In this document: positions 44,751 through 54,231 of the stretch, one piece after another | Position numbering within the stretch: position 1 is the stretch's first letter | Layout: every line of letters begins with the position of its first letter | From: Chitinophaga oryzae | Lineage (GTDB): Bacteria; Bacteroidota; Bacteroidia; Chitinophagales; Chitinophagaceae | Length of the DNA stretch: 64,000 nucleotides | Direction: 5' to 3' | Assembly (NCBI RefSeq): GCF_012516375.2 | Contig: NZ_CP051204.2 | Location: 2,604,001 to 2,668,000 of the forward strand | Translations under genes and position numbers: made by a program | Notes under the pieces: model-generated | The model's database searches: none | The model's input: the letters and a program-made list of their open reading frames with translations, nothing else | What the model was told of the DNA's origin: nothing

Positions 44751-45389
44751 ATGAAATGGTGGTTAACAAAAGCCGGGGACCCCGCTGGAAAAGTAGCTGG
44801 TAACACCTCCATGGAAGACGTGGTGCAGCAAAGCGTAGTATTTACCAGTGTAGAACGCCTCCTCGGCTGGGGACGGCAAAATTCCATGTGGCCCTTTCAC
44901 TTCGGATTATCCTGTTGTTTTGTGGAGATGGCCACCGCCATGACACCCAAATACGACCTCGCCCGCTTCGGCGCGGAAGTGATCCGCGGTACCCCCCGCG
45001 AAGCGGACGTTATGATCATTGCAGGCACCGTATTCATCAAAATGGCGCCCGTTATCAAACGCCTTTATGAACAAATGATGGAACCCCGCTGGGTCATCTC
45101 TATGGGCTCCTGCGCCAACTCCGGCGGTATGTACGATATCTACAGCGTAGTGCAGGGCGTGGATAAATTCCTGCCGGTAGATGTGTATGTGCCCGGATGC
45201 CCGCCAAGGCCGGACGCTTTCATGCAGGGCCTGCTCCTGCTGCGCGACAGTGTAGGCAAAGAACAACGGCCGCTCAGCTGGGTCATCGGCGACCAGGGCG
45301 TGATACGCCCGGAAAAAACATCTCAACGGGAACGGCTGCACGATCAAAGACAACAAATGACACAATTTAAAACACCTGACGAAATATAA
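44751..45389 (+). CDS. nuoB: NADH-quinone oxidoreductase subunit B
   Basis: A 212-residue subunit carrying iron-sulfur cluster N2. Cluster residues are seen in [22 protein letters not shown] and [10 protein letters not shown]. The C terminus runs past the usual end and closes in TPDEI, as in Escherichia coli NuoB. It lies 46 nt after nuoA and 92 nt before nuoCD. Confidence 0.96.
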   Translation: MKWWLTKAGDPAGKVAGNTSMEDVVQQSVVFTSVERLLGWGRQNSMWPFHFGLSCCFVEMATAMTPKYDLARFGAEVIRGTPREADVMIIAGTVFIKMAPVIKRLYEQMMEPRWVISMGSCANSGGMYDIYSVVQGVDKFLPVDVYVPGCPPRPDAFMQGLLLLRDSVGKEQRPLSWVIGDQGVIRPEKTSQRERLHDQRQQMTQFKTPDEI

Positions 45390-45481
45390 AATCTATTTAC
45401 TAACAGTAACGGATATATGAATAATACTTAAAGTAACGGATCAATAATCACCTGTCCCCTCACAGTCAAACTTAATACGCC

Positions 45482-47227
45482 ATGCCAGAGAGCATTGTAG
45501 CGGAATTAAGCTCCCGTTTCGGCGAAGATACCATCAAGCCGCTAACCACACGGGATGAGACGCCCACCCTCAGGACGCCACAGGAGAAGATTGTGGCCAT
45601 ACTACAATACCTTAAGTCGGAAATAAAAATGCCTTTTCGTATGCTCTATGACCTTACGGCCATCGATGAGCGTGCGTACAAAAAAGAGCAGAACGGCCAC
45701 AAGCCCTACGATTTCACACTGGTATACACGCTCTTCTCCTTCGACAGAAATCAGTTTCTGCGCCTGAAAGTCGGCCTCCACGGCGAATTCCCTTCCCAGG
45801 ACACCATCACCCACCTATGGCCTGCCGCCAACTGGTATGAAAGGGAAGTGTACGACATGTTTGGCATCCGGTTCAATGGCCATCCCCATCTGCAACGTAT
45901 CCTGATGCCCCGCACCTGGCAGGGCCACCCCCTCCGCAAAGAGCATCCCGCCCGTGCTACCGAAATGGGACCTTTCAAACTTTTCGATGAAAAAGTGGAC
46001 CAGGAACAGCACGCACTGCAGTTCAGCCCCGAAGAATGGGGACTGAAGCGGCACAGCGACGACGCCGACTTTATGTTCCTCAATATCGGCCCTCAGCACC
46101 CCGGCACACATGGCGTATTACGTATCATCCTGCAGCTGGACGGTGAAAATATCATCGACGCGGTACCCGATATCGGCTTCCACCACCGCGGCGCCGAAAA
46201 AATGGGCGAACGGCAGTCCTGGCATACCTATATCCCTTATACCGACCGTATTGACTATCTCGGCGGGGTCAACAACAACCTCGCTTACCTGCTGGCCGTG
46301 GAAAAACTCGCCGGCATCGAAGTGCCGCTGCGCGCCCAGGTGATCCGTATTATGCTCTGCGAACTGTTCCGTATCGCCAGCCACCTTGTATGGTATGGCA
46401 CCTTTGCCCAGGACCTCGGCCAGCTGTCGCCTGTATTCTACATGTTCACCGACAGGGAACGGGTATTCGAGATCATCGAAGCCATTTGCGGCGGCCGCAT
46501 GCATCCCAACTGGTTCCGCATAGGAGGCGTAGCACAGGACCTGCCCAAAGGCTGGGACACGCTGGTCAGAAATTTTGTGGACTACTTCCCGCGCAAACTG
46601 CGGGAGTACGACAAAATGGTCATGAAAAACTACCTGTTTAAAGTACGCACTAAAGGTATTGGTATCTATACGCTCGAAGAAGCCATAGAGTGGGGCGTTA
46701 CAGGACCGGGGCTGCGCGCCTGCGGCCTCGAATGGGACCTGCGCAAGAAAAGACCCTATGGCGGCTACGAAAACTTCGCTTTCGAGATCCCGGTCGCTCA
46801 CAATGGTGATTGTTACGACCGCGCGGTAGTACGGGTGGAAGAAATGAGGCAGAGCCTCCGCATTGTACAGCAGTGCCTGGAATATATGCCTGCCGGCGAT
46901 TTTAAATCGCACCACCCGTTGGCTACCCCGCCGGTGAAACAACATACCATGCACGACATCGAAACACTCATACACCATTTCCTCAACGTCAGCTGGGGAC
47001 CGGTCATCCCGCCGGGCGAAGCCATGGTATGCACCGAAGCCACCAAAGGCTGGAACAGCTATTATCTCGTCAGCGACGGAAATACCGGTTCCTACCGCAC
47101 CCGTATCCGCACGCCGTCATTCCCTCATATGCAGATGATACCGCTCATCAGTAAAGGGTATACCGTGGCCGACCTGCTGTCGATACTGGGAGGGATGGAC
47201 TATGTGCTGGCGGATATAGACCGGTGA
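45482..47227 (+). CDS. nuoCD: NADH-quinone oxidoreductase, fused subunits C and D
   Basis: A 581-residue fusion. Residues about 1-175 are NuoC (30 kDa subunit, [19 protein letters not shown]) and about 190-581 are NuoD (49 kDa, [16 protein letters not shown]), which lines the quinone site; the NuoD C terminus DYVLADIDR is intact. The C-D fusion is typical of enterobacteria and some other lineages. Downstream, a 190-nt gap with a repeat interrupts the operon before nuoE. Confidence 0.96.
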   Translation: MPESIVAELSSRFGEDTIKPLTTRDETPTLRTPQEKIVAILQYLKSEIKMPFRMLYDLTAIDERAYKKEQNGHKPYDFTLVYTLFSFDRNQFLRLKVGLHGEFPSQDTITHLWPAANWYEREVYDMFGIRFNGHPHLQRILMPRTWQGHPLRKEHPARATEMGPFKLFDEKVDQEQHALQFSPEEWGLKRHSDDADFMFLNIGPQHPGTHGVLRIILQLDGENIIDAVPDIGFHHRGAEKMGERQSWHTYIPYTDRIDYLGGVNNNLAYLLAVEKLAGIEVPLRAQVIRIMLCELFRIASHLVWYGTFAQDLGQLSPVFYMFTDRERVFEIIEAICGGRMHPNWFRIGGVAQDLPKGWDTLVRNFVDYFPRKLREYDKMVMKNYLFKVRTKGIGIYTLEEAIEWGVTGPGLRACGLEWDLRKKRPYGGYENFAFEIPVAHNGDCYDRAVVRVEEMRQSLRIVQQCLEYMPAGDFKSHHPLATPPVKQHTMHDIETLIHHFLNVSWGPVIPPGEAMVCTEATKGWNSYYLVSDGNTGSYRTRIRTPSFPHMQMIPLISKGYTVADLLSILGGMDYVLADIDR

Positions 47228-47417
47228 GATTTAGAGATTTTGGGATTTTGGAATTTTGGGATTTTGGAATTTTGGGATTTGGGGGAGCGGGACTTGGCGA
47301 TGAAGCTATCTGCTTACCGGAATATGACTGTTCGGCTATAGAAATATTGTATTAGAACTACAAAATGCACACGCAATAAAATATCAAAATAACAAAATTT
47401 CAAAATCCGTAAATGAT
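47228..47417. repeat. GATTTTG-type repeat inside the nuo operon, family B copy 5
   Basis: The left part has GATTTTGGGATTTTGGAATTTT words (given in pieces: GATTTTGG and GGAATTTTGG, repeated), and the right part near 47372-47413 has complementary AAAATATCAAAATAACAAAA and TTTCAAAATCC words. About 90 nt of ordinary sequence separates them. It lies between two genes of one complex, so it cannot be a full terminator. Confidence 0.65.
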
Positions 47418-47882
47418 ATGTTGTCCGCCATCGAAATAGAGAAAATCTCACACGAGCTCCGGCATGTACCGGTGAAGAAGGCTGCCTGCATCGAAGCGCT
47501 CAAAATAGTGCAGCAGGAGCGGCGCTGGGTATCTGACGAAAGTGTGGCCGATATCGCTGCGATGCTGGAGATGAGCGCCGCGGAGGTGGACAGCGTGGCG
47601 ACTTTTTACAATCTCATCTTCCGCAAACCGGTAGGCCGGCACATCATCCTGCTGTGCGACAGTATCAGCTGCTACGTGATGGGATATACGGCGCTACGGC
47701 AGCGGTTGCACGAAATACTGCTGATCGGCTACGGACAGACAACGGCCGACGAACGGTTTACCCTGCTGCCCAACGCCTGCCTCGGCACCTGCGATCACGC
47801 GCCGGCACTGATGATAGACGAAGACTTATACCGGGACCTCCAACCGGAAGATCTCGAACAAATACTGGAAAAATATCATTAA
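47418..47882 (+). CDS. nuoE: NADH-quinone oxidoreductase subunit E
   Basis: A 154-residue thioredoxin-fold subunit of the NADH-oxidising module with one [2Fe-2S] cluster. The four ligands fit CDSISC and CLGTC. It begins directly after the family B repeat and is 17 nt upstream of nuoF. Confidence 0.94.
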   Translation: MLSAIEIEKISHELRHVPVKKAACIEALKIVQQERRWVSDESVADIAAMLEMSAAEVDSVATFYNLIFRKPVGRHIILLCDSISCYVMGYTALRQRLHEILLIGYGQTTADERFTLLPNACLGTCDHAPALMIDEDLYRDLQPEDLEQILEKYH

Positions 47883-47899
47883 AACCAATCTGGTATACA

Positions 47900-49180
47900 A
47901 TGGAAAGACCACTCACACAACATATTCCTGATAACGGCGCTGCCCTGCATCTCCGGGAGTACGAAGCCGTGGGTGGTTATTCCGCCCTGCGTAAAGCATT
48001 GCGGGATATGGAACCGGCGCAGGTCAGCACGCTGGTCAAAGAGGCCAACCTCAAAGGCCGCGGCGGCGCCGGTTTTGCTACCGGGATGAAATGGAGCTTT
48101 GTGCCCATGAATGTGCCCGGCCCGAAATACCTGATCGCCAACGCAGACGAAATGGAGCCAGGTACCTTTAAAGACCGCTGGCTGCTGGAGGGCAACCCCC
48201 ACCAGCTGCTGGAAGGCATGATCCTGGCATCTTATGCCATCCAGGCTACCGACGCTTTCGTTTTCCTCCGCTGGGCTTATAAAGATGCAGCCCGCGAAAT
48301 GCGCCGGGCTATCGCCGACGCCTATACGGCAGGGTACCTGGGAAAAAATATCCTCGGCAGCGCTTTCAGCCTCGAGATGCAGCTGCACACCGGTGTGGGC
48401 AGATATATGTGCGGTGAAGAAACCGCCCTGCTCAACTCACTGGAAGGCAAACGCGCCACCCCCCGCGCCAAGCCGCCGTTTCCGCAGGTAAGCGGACTGT
48501 TTGGAAAACCTACCATCGTCAACAATGTTGAAACCCTCAGCTGGATTTCCCACATCGTCAATAACGGCGAAGCGTGGTTTAAATCCCTGAGTTATACCGC
48601 CGACGGGGGTACGAAAATTTATGGCGTCAGTGGCAGGGTCAATAAGCCCGGTGCATGGGAGCTGCCAATGGGTATTACTATGCGCGAACTGTTGGAAGAA
48701 CATGCAGGCGGTATGCGGAACGGCTACCGCTTCCGTGGGGCCCTGCCCGGTGGCGCATCCACTGATTTTCTGACGGATGCCCATCTGGATGTGAAAATGG
48801 ATTTCGCCGGCGTGGCTGCCGCAGGCAGCAGGCTGGGTACCGGCACGATGGTCGTGCTCGACGATCGCACGTGCCCCGTCGGCTTTGTACATAACCTCGA
48901 ACATTTTTTCGCACAGGAGTCGTGCGGCTTCTGTACACCTTGCCGGGAGGGACTGCCCTGGACGGAAAAAATATTATGGTCGCTGGAAAACGGTACCGGT
49001 GAGCCATCGGATCTGGAACTGCTGGAAAGGCATGCCAGACTGCTGGGGCCCGGCAACACCTTCTGCGCCCTTGCGCCGGGGGCCATGGAGCCCCTGCAGA
49101 GTGCCCTGAAGTACTTCAGGGAGGATTTCGAACAACATATCAAAGAAAAAAAATGCCCGTATGCCCATCATCAACATTGA
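47900..49180 (+). CDS. nuoF: NADH-quinone oxidoreductase subunit F
   Basis: A 426-residue subunit that binds NADH and FMN. FMN/NADH loops are GRGGAGFATGMKW and MCGEETALLNSLEG, and the [4Fe-4S] ligands are in ESCGFCTPCREG. The open frame extends back into nuoE, but the ATG at 47900 begins the normal NuoF sequence. The last 20 nt overlap nuoG. Confidence 0.96.
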   Translation: MERPLTQHIPDNGAALHLREYEAVGGYSALRKALRDMEPAQVSTLVKEANLKGRGGAGFATGMKWSFVPMNVPGPKYLIANADEMEPGTFKDRWLLEGNPHQLLEGMILASYAIQATDAFVFLRWAYKDAAREMRRAIADAYTAGYLGKNILGSAFSLEMQLHTGVGRYMCGEETALLNSLEGKRATPRAKPPFPQVSGLFGKPTIVNNVETLSWISHIVNNGEAWFKSLSYTADGGTKIYGVSGRVNKPGAWELPMGITMRELLEEHAGGMRNGYRFRGALPGGASTDFLTDAHLDVKMDFAGVAAAGSRLGTGTMVVLDDRTCPVGFVHNLEHFFAQESCGFCTPCREGLPWTEKILWSLENGTGEPSDLELLERHARLLGPGNTFCALAPGAMEPLQSALKYFREDFEQHIKEKKCPYAHHQH

Positions 49181-51854
49181 TAATATCCCATATGAGGTGA
49201 AGGAAGGCAAAAACCTGCTGGAAGCATGTTTGTCGCTCGGCCTCAACCTGCCGTACTTCTGCTGGCACCCGGCCCTCGGATCGGTAGGGGCCTGCCGCCA
49301 GTGCGCTGTCAAAATCTTTAAAGATGAACAGGATACCCGTGGCAGGCTGATGATGGCCTGCATGGAGCCGGTGAGAGAGGGTATGCGTTTATCCGTCAAC
49401 GATAGTGACGCGGTCGCTTTCCGGGGTCATGTGATCGGCTGGCTCATGACCAACCATCCGCATGACTGCGCCGTATGCGACGAAGGTGGCTCCTGTCACC
49501 TGCAGGATATGACGGTAATGACCGGCCACGTATACCGTGACTACCATTTCTCCAAAAGGACGTACCGCAATCAGCAACTGGGACCTTTTATCAACCACGA
49601 AATGAACCGCTGCATCCAGTGCTATCGCTGCGTACGGTTCTATAAGGACTTTGCCGGCGGTAAAGACCTTGATGTTTTTGCTGCGCATAACCACGTTTAT
49701 TTTGGCCGTCAGCAGGACGGTACGCTGGAAAGTGAGTTCAGCGGCAACCTGGTGGAAGTATGCCCTACCGGCGTATTCACCGATAAAACACTCAAACAGC
49801 ATTATACCCGCAAGTGGGACCTGACCACGGCGCCATCCATCTGCCAGGGATGCGGCCTTGGTTGCAATATCATTGCGGGCGAACGTTACGGCTCCCTGCG
49901 GCAGATCACCAACCGCTACAACGGGGCGGTGAACGGTTATTTCCTTTGTGACCGTGGCCGTTATGGTTATGAGTTCGTCAACAGTAAAGACCGTATCCGT
50001 GAGCCGCTGGTGGTTCATTCACCGGACGACAGGGCCAACGGGCTGCCGGTGCTGCAACATGTGCGGAACCGAATGAAGCCGGGTAAGGTGATCGGCATCG
50101 GTTCCCCGCGGGCCTCTGTGGAATCCAACTATGTGCTGAAGGAACTGGTAGGAGCGGACAATTTTTATATCGGTATCGGGGAGACGGAACATGAGCTGGT
50201 CCGCCTGATGCTGGAACTGCTGCAGGAAGGCCCGGTACGGTCAGCCTCCATGCAGGAAGCCGCTGCCGCTGACGCGGTGGTGATCCTGGGCGAAGACCTC
50301 ACCAATACGGCCCCTATGCTGGCGCTCTCTGTACGCCAGGCCATCCGGCGTATGCCGGTGGACCATGCCATCAGCAATATCCATATGCCTGCCTGGCAGG
50401 ATGCGGCCGTGCGGGAGGCGGTACAGGACGACAAAGGGCCGCTCTTTATCCTGAACGTGGTGGAAACCAAACTGGACGAACTGGCTACCGGCGCCTATCA
50501 TACCGCGCCTGATAATATTGCGCGTATAGCCTTTGCTGTTAGTCATCTGTTGGACGGTACCTTACCGGAAGTAACCGGCATGTCGGAAGAAGGGAGACAG
50601 GCGGCTGCTACCATCGCTGCTGCGCTCAGGGGGGCGAAGCGGCCGCTGGTAATAGCCGGCTATGGGGGCGGTAGCGAACAGGTGATCAGGGCTGCGGCCA
50701 ACCTGGCCTGGGCCCTGAAACAGCAAGGCGCTGACGCCATGCTCTCTTTTACCGTACCGGAATGCAACAGCATGGGCCTCGAAATGCTGGGCGGCCATCG
50801 CCTGGAATCAGCGGTAGATGCAGTACTCAACGGTAACGCAGAGACAGTGCTGATACTGGAAAATGACCTGTACCGCCGGCTGGACCTGCATACGGCCAAC
50901 CAGTTCTTCAACCACTGCAGAGAAGTGATCGTGCTCGATCATCTGCATAATCCTACTACCGAAAGAGCCAATATCGTACTGCCCGCCGGTACTTTTGCAG
51001 AGGCGGACGGCACGCTGGTCAACAATGAAGGCCGTGCACAGCGCTTCCTGCAGGTGTTTAACCCGCAGGGCGCCATACAGGAAAGCTGGCGCTGGCTGTT
51101 GCAGCTGGCGGACGTGTGCGGGCATACCTTCCTTCGCTCCCTGCTGCACTATGACGATCTGCTTAGGGCCATCGCAGCCCGATATCCGGTATTTTCCGGC
51201 ATCGATACCATCACGCCGCCGGCAGATTTCCGCATCGCCGGTCAGAAGATACCCAGGGAGCCGCACCGTTACAGCGGGCGTACCGCCATGCTGGCCAATG
51301 TGAACGTCAGCGAACCCAAACCCGCGGAAGATGCTGACACCGCCCTGTCTTTCACCATGGAAGGATACCGGGGCGAACCACCTTCCTCCGTGATCCCCTT
51401 CTTCTGGGCGCCGGGCTGGAACTCGGTGCAGTCGGTCAACAAATACCAGGTAGAAACAGGCGGCCCCCTGCACGGCGGCAACCCCGGCAAACGCCTGCTG
51501 GAACCTAACGTAAACGGTCAAACGAAATTTTATACCAACATACCCGATCCTTTCATCCCGGTAGGGGGCCATCTGCTGCTGGTGCCGCTCTACCACATTT
51601 TCGGATCGGAAGAACTGAGCATTCATACGCCGGGCATCGCCCAGCGGATGCCTGCTCCCTATATTATGCTGCACAGCGAAGACGCGCATCGTTTTCAGGT
51701 GGCGGCAGGACATCTGCTTTATTTTATGGATAACGGACACCAGTACGCGCTGCCGGTCGTGATCAACGACACCCTGCAGAAAGGAGCCGCCGGCATCCCG
51801 GTAGGGCTGCCGCATATGCAGGTGGCGGAAGCGCCGCAGCTGGTTAAAATTTAA
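49161..51854 (+). CDS. nuoG: NADH-quinone oxidoreductase subunit G
   Basis: An 897-residue iron-sulfur subunit, close in length to Escherichia coli NuoG. Ligand regions are YFCWHPALGSVGACRQC (2Fe-2S), CDEGGSCHLQDM, RCIQCYRCVRF with VCPTGVF (4Fe-4S clusters), and SICQGCGLGCNI at the start of the molybdopterin-oxidoreductase-like domain (extra cluster N7 type). The C-terminal domain is degenerate for molybdopterin binding, as is usual. Confidence 0.94.
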   Translation: MPIINIDNIPYEVKEGKNLLEACLSLGLNLPYFCWHPALGSVGACRQCAVKIFKDEQDTRGRLMMACMEPVREGMRLSVNDSDAVAFRGHVIGWLMTNHPHDCAVCDEGGSCHLQDMTVMTGHVYRDYHFSKRTYRNQQLGPFINHEMNRCIQCYRCVRFYKDFAGGKDLDVFAAHNHVYFGRQQDGTLESEFSGNLVEVCPTGVFTDKTLKQHYTRKWDLTTAPSICQGCGLGCNIIAGERYGSLRQITNRYNGAVNGYFLCDRGRYGYEFVNSKDRIREPLVVHSPDDRANGLPVLQHVRNRMKPGKVIGIGSPRASVESNYVLKELVGADNFYIGIGETEHELVRLMLELLQEGPVRSASMQEAAAADAVVILGEDLTNTAPMLALSVRQAIRRMPVDHAISNIHMPAWQDAAVREAVQDDKGPLFILNVVETKLDELATGAYHTAPDNIARIAFAVSHLLDGTLPEVTGMSEEGRQAAATIAAALRGAKRPLVIAGYGGGSEQVIRAAANLAWALKQQGADAMLSFTVPECNSMGLEMLGGHRLESAVDAVLNGNAETVLILENDLYRRLDLHTANQFFNHCREVIVLDHLHNPTTERANIVLPAGTFAEADGTLVNNEGRAQRFLQVFNPQGAIQESWRWLLQLADVCGHTFLRSLLHYDDLLRAIAARYPVFSGIDTITPPADFRIAGQKIPREPHRYSGRTAMLANVNVSEPKPAEDADTALSFTMEGYRGEPPSSVIPFFWAPGWNSVQSVNKYQVETGGPLHGGNPGKRLLEPNVNGQTKFYTNIPDPFIPVGGHLLLVPLYHIFGSEELSIHTPGIAQRMPAPYIMLHSEDAHRFQVAAGHLLYFMDNGHQYALPVVINDTLQKGAAGIPVGLPHMQVAEAPQLVKI

Positions 51855-51858
51855 AGCT

Positions 51859-52812
51859 ATGATAAACGCCTGGTGGATTATCGGAGGAGTACTCTTCGTA
51901 CTGTTAAATACAGCCGCAGGACTGATATGGCTGGAACGCAGGATGCTGGCCCTGTGGCAGGACCGCTACGGCCCTAACAGGGCGGGGCCCTTCGGCCTGT
52001 TTATCGTATTGGCAGACACGCTGAAGCTGTTCTTTAAAGAAGACTGGATCCCTCCGTTTGCCGATAAAGTGGTGTTTGTATTTGCGCCGGCCGTAGTGGT
52101 GGCCAGTGTATTGATGAGTTTTGTGATCGTGCCGTTTGCCCCCAATATTGTGGTGGCGGACCTTAATATCGGCATTCTCTTTTTCCTCGCCATGTCGTCG
52201 CTAGGCGTGTACAGCATCGTGCTGGGCGGCTGGGCTTCCAACAACAAATACGCCCTGCTGGGCGCCATGCGTGGCGCTTCGCAGATGATCAGCTATGAAG
52301 TGTTCATGGGACTGGCGCTCATGGGCGTAGTGGTGCTCAGCGGCAGTTTTAACCTGCAGCAGATCGTGGAGGCGCAGCGTACGGTATGGTTCATCGTCCC
52401 GCAACTGCTGGGGTTCCTCATTTTTATGGTAGCGGGTATTGCCGAAACACACCGGCTGCCGTTTGATATTCCCGAAGCGGAAAGTGAGCTGGTGGCGGGC
52501 TTTCACTCAGAATATTCCGGGATGAAATTCGGGATGTTTTTCATCGGTGAATACCTGGGCGTGACACTTATCTCCGCCATGGTGGTAACGCTCTACTTCG
52601 GAGGCTGGCTCGGCCCCGCCTTCCTGCCGCCAGTGGTGTGGTTTGCCATTAAAACGTTTGCTTTCATCTCCCTGTTCATCCTGCTGCGGGCATCCATGCC
52701 ACGGCCGCGGTATGACCAGCTGATGGAATACGGATGGAAAGTGTTGTTTCCGTTATCGTTGCTCAACCTGTGGGTGACGGCAGCGATCAAGCTCTGGTTA
52801 ATATCCAAATAA
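51859..52812 (+). CDS. nuoH: NADH-quinone oxidoreductase subunit H
   Basis: A 317-residue membrane subunit forming part of the quinone chamber, with about eight helices. The signature loop ETHRLPFDIPEAESELVAGF and EYSGMKFGMFF are present. It starts 4 nt after nuoG. Confidence 0.96.
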   Translation: MINAWWIIGGVLFVLLNTAAGLIWLERRMLALWQDRYGPNRAGPFGLFIVLADTLKLFFKEDWIPPFADKVVFVFAPAVVVASVLMSFVIVPFAPNIVVADLNIGILFFLAMSSLGVYSIVLGGWASNNKYALLGAMRGASQMISYEVFMGLALMGVVVLSGSFNLQQIVEAQRTVWFIVPQLLGFLIFMVAGIAETHRLPFDIPEAESELVAGFHSEYSGMKFGMFFIGEYLGVTLISAMVVTLYFGGWLGPAFLPPVVWFAIKTFAFISLFILLRASMPRPRYDQLMEYGWKVLFPLSLLNLWVTAAIKLWLISK

Positions 52813-52836
52813 TTAAATAACTAAATATCAAAATAT

Positions 52837-53352
52837 ATGTTTAGTCTATTGCGCAGTATGTGGCTCGTGTTTCTGCATATGTTCCATAAGCGGGACACTT
52901 ACCAGTATCCCGAACAGAAGGCGCCGCTGCCGGCGCGGTGGAGAGGGCGTATCGCTCTCACACGGGACCCTGACGGTGAAGAACGTTGTGTTGGCTGTTA
53001 TCTCTGCGCAGCCGCCTGTCCGGTGGACTGCATCTCTTTACAAGCCACGGAAGATGAACACGGGCGCCGCTACCCGGAATTTTTCCGGATCAATTTTTCC
53101 CGCTGCATCTTCTGCGGGTTCTGTGAAGAGGCTTGCCCTACCTACGCTATACAGCTGCTACCTGATTTTGAAATGGCGGAATATAATCGTCAGAACCTGG
53201 TATATGAAAAGCATGACCTGCTGATACCGGGCCAGGGCAAGTACCCTGGATACAACTATTACAAGGTCGCCGGTTTGGCTATTAAGAACAAAGACAAAGG
53301 AGAAGCGGAACAGGAAGAACCACCGGTAGATATCAAAAGCCTGTTACCATAA
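52837..53352 (+). CDS. nuoI: NADH-quinone oxidoreductase subunit I
   Basis: A 171-residue subunit with two [4Fe-4S] motifs, [16 protein letters not shown] and [16 protein letters not shown], that pass electrons toward cluster N2. The C-terminal tail is acidic and probably flexible. The 24-nt gap before it is AT-rich (AATTAAATAACTAAATATC), similar in wording to the family B flanks. Confidence 0.95.
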   Translation: MFSLLRSMWLVFLHMFHKRDTYQYPEQKAPLPARWRGRIALTRDPDGEERCVGCYLCAAACPVDCISLQATEDEHGRRYPEFFRINFSRCIFCGFCEEACPTYAIQLLPDFEMAEYNRQNLVYEKHDLLIPGQGKYPGYNYYKVAGLAIKNKDKGEAEQEEPPVDIKSLLP

Positions 53353-53364
53353 AACAGCAATATC

Positions 53365-53895
53365 ATGGACATCGCATTTATCGTAGCGGCATTAATAGCC
53401 GTGGCGGCTACGGTGAGGGTCGTCACCTGCTATAATATCATGCACGCGTTGTTATATCTCGTGGTATCGCTGCTGGCGGTGTCGGTGGTATTATATACGT
53501 ATGGTGCGCCGTTTATGGCAGTGCTGGAGATCATCATTTATGCCGGCGCTATCATGGTGCTCATTATCTTTTTTGTAATGATGCTGAACCTCGGGCTGGA
53601 AACCGCCGAGCACGAGAAAGCCTGGCTACGGCCACGGATATGGATTGTGCCGGGGGTGTTTTGCCTCGTGCTGCTGGGGGAACTGCTGTACCTGATCGTG
53701 CAGAACAAACAGCCAGCCGCAGGTATACAGGTGGTGCCACCCAAACAGGTAGGCATGGCCTTGTTCGGCCCTTACCTGATAGCTGTGGAACTGACGGGCA
53801 TTCTGTTGATGGCCGGCATAGTGGGAGCTTATCATCTCGGACGGCAACATAAGAAAACCTTACATCGATTTCTTGAAAATAATCTGAACACATGA
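53365..53895 (+). CDS. nuoJ: NADH-quinone oxidoreductase subunit J
   Basis: A 176-residue membrane subunit with five helices. The conserved [19 protein letters not shown] helix with the key Glu and the pi-bulge region is clear. It overlaps nuoK by 4 nt. Confidence 0.94.
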   Translation: MDIAFIVAALIAVAATVRVVTCYNIMHALLYLVVSLLAVSVVLYTYGAPFMAVLEIIIYAGAIMVLIIFFVMMLNLGLETAEHEKAWLRPRIWIVPGVFCLVLLGELLYLIVQNKQPAAGIQVVPPKQVGMALFGPYLIAVELTGILLMAGIVGAYHLGRQHKKTLHRFLENNLNT

Positions 53896-54200
53896 ACCTG
53901 CATCCTACAACAGCGGGCCTGTTACTGGCCGGTATCCTGTTTGTGCTGGGGCTGATCAGCGTATTGATCCGGCGCAATATCATCTTTATGTTGCTGTCAG
54001 TGGAGATCATGCTCAACGCAGCCGGACTCGCTTTTGTGGTGGCCGCTTCCCACTGGGGGCAGGCCGACGGGCAGGTGATGTTTATGTTCATCCTCGCGAT
54101 GGCTGCTGCGGAAGTGTCGGTGGGGCTGGCGCTGATATTACAGTTATATCATCAGCTCCGCACGCTGGATAGTGACGAAGCCAGCAGGATGAACGGTTAA
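53892..54200 (+). CDS. nuoK: NADH-quinone oxidoreductase subunit K
   Basis: A 102-residue, three-helix subunit. The conserved [13 protein letters not shown] helix and [12 protein letters not shown] with their proton-channel glutamates are visible. The start ATG overlaps the nuoJ stop, indicating translational coupling. Confidence 0.95.
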   Translation: MNLHPTTAGLLLAGILFVLGLISVLIRRNIIFMLLSVEIMLNAAGLAFVVAASHWGQADGQVMFMFILAMAAAEVSVGLALILQLYHQLRTLDSDEASRMNG

Positions 54201-54231
54201 TTAATCCTTATCACCATTAAAACTTTGCCAG

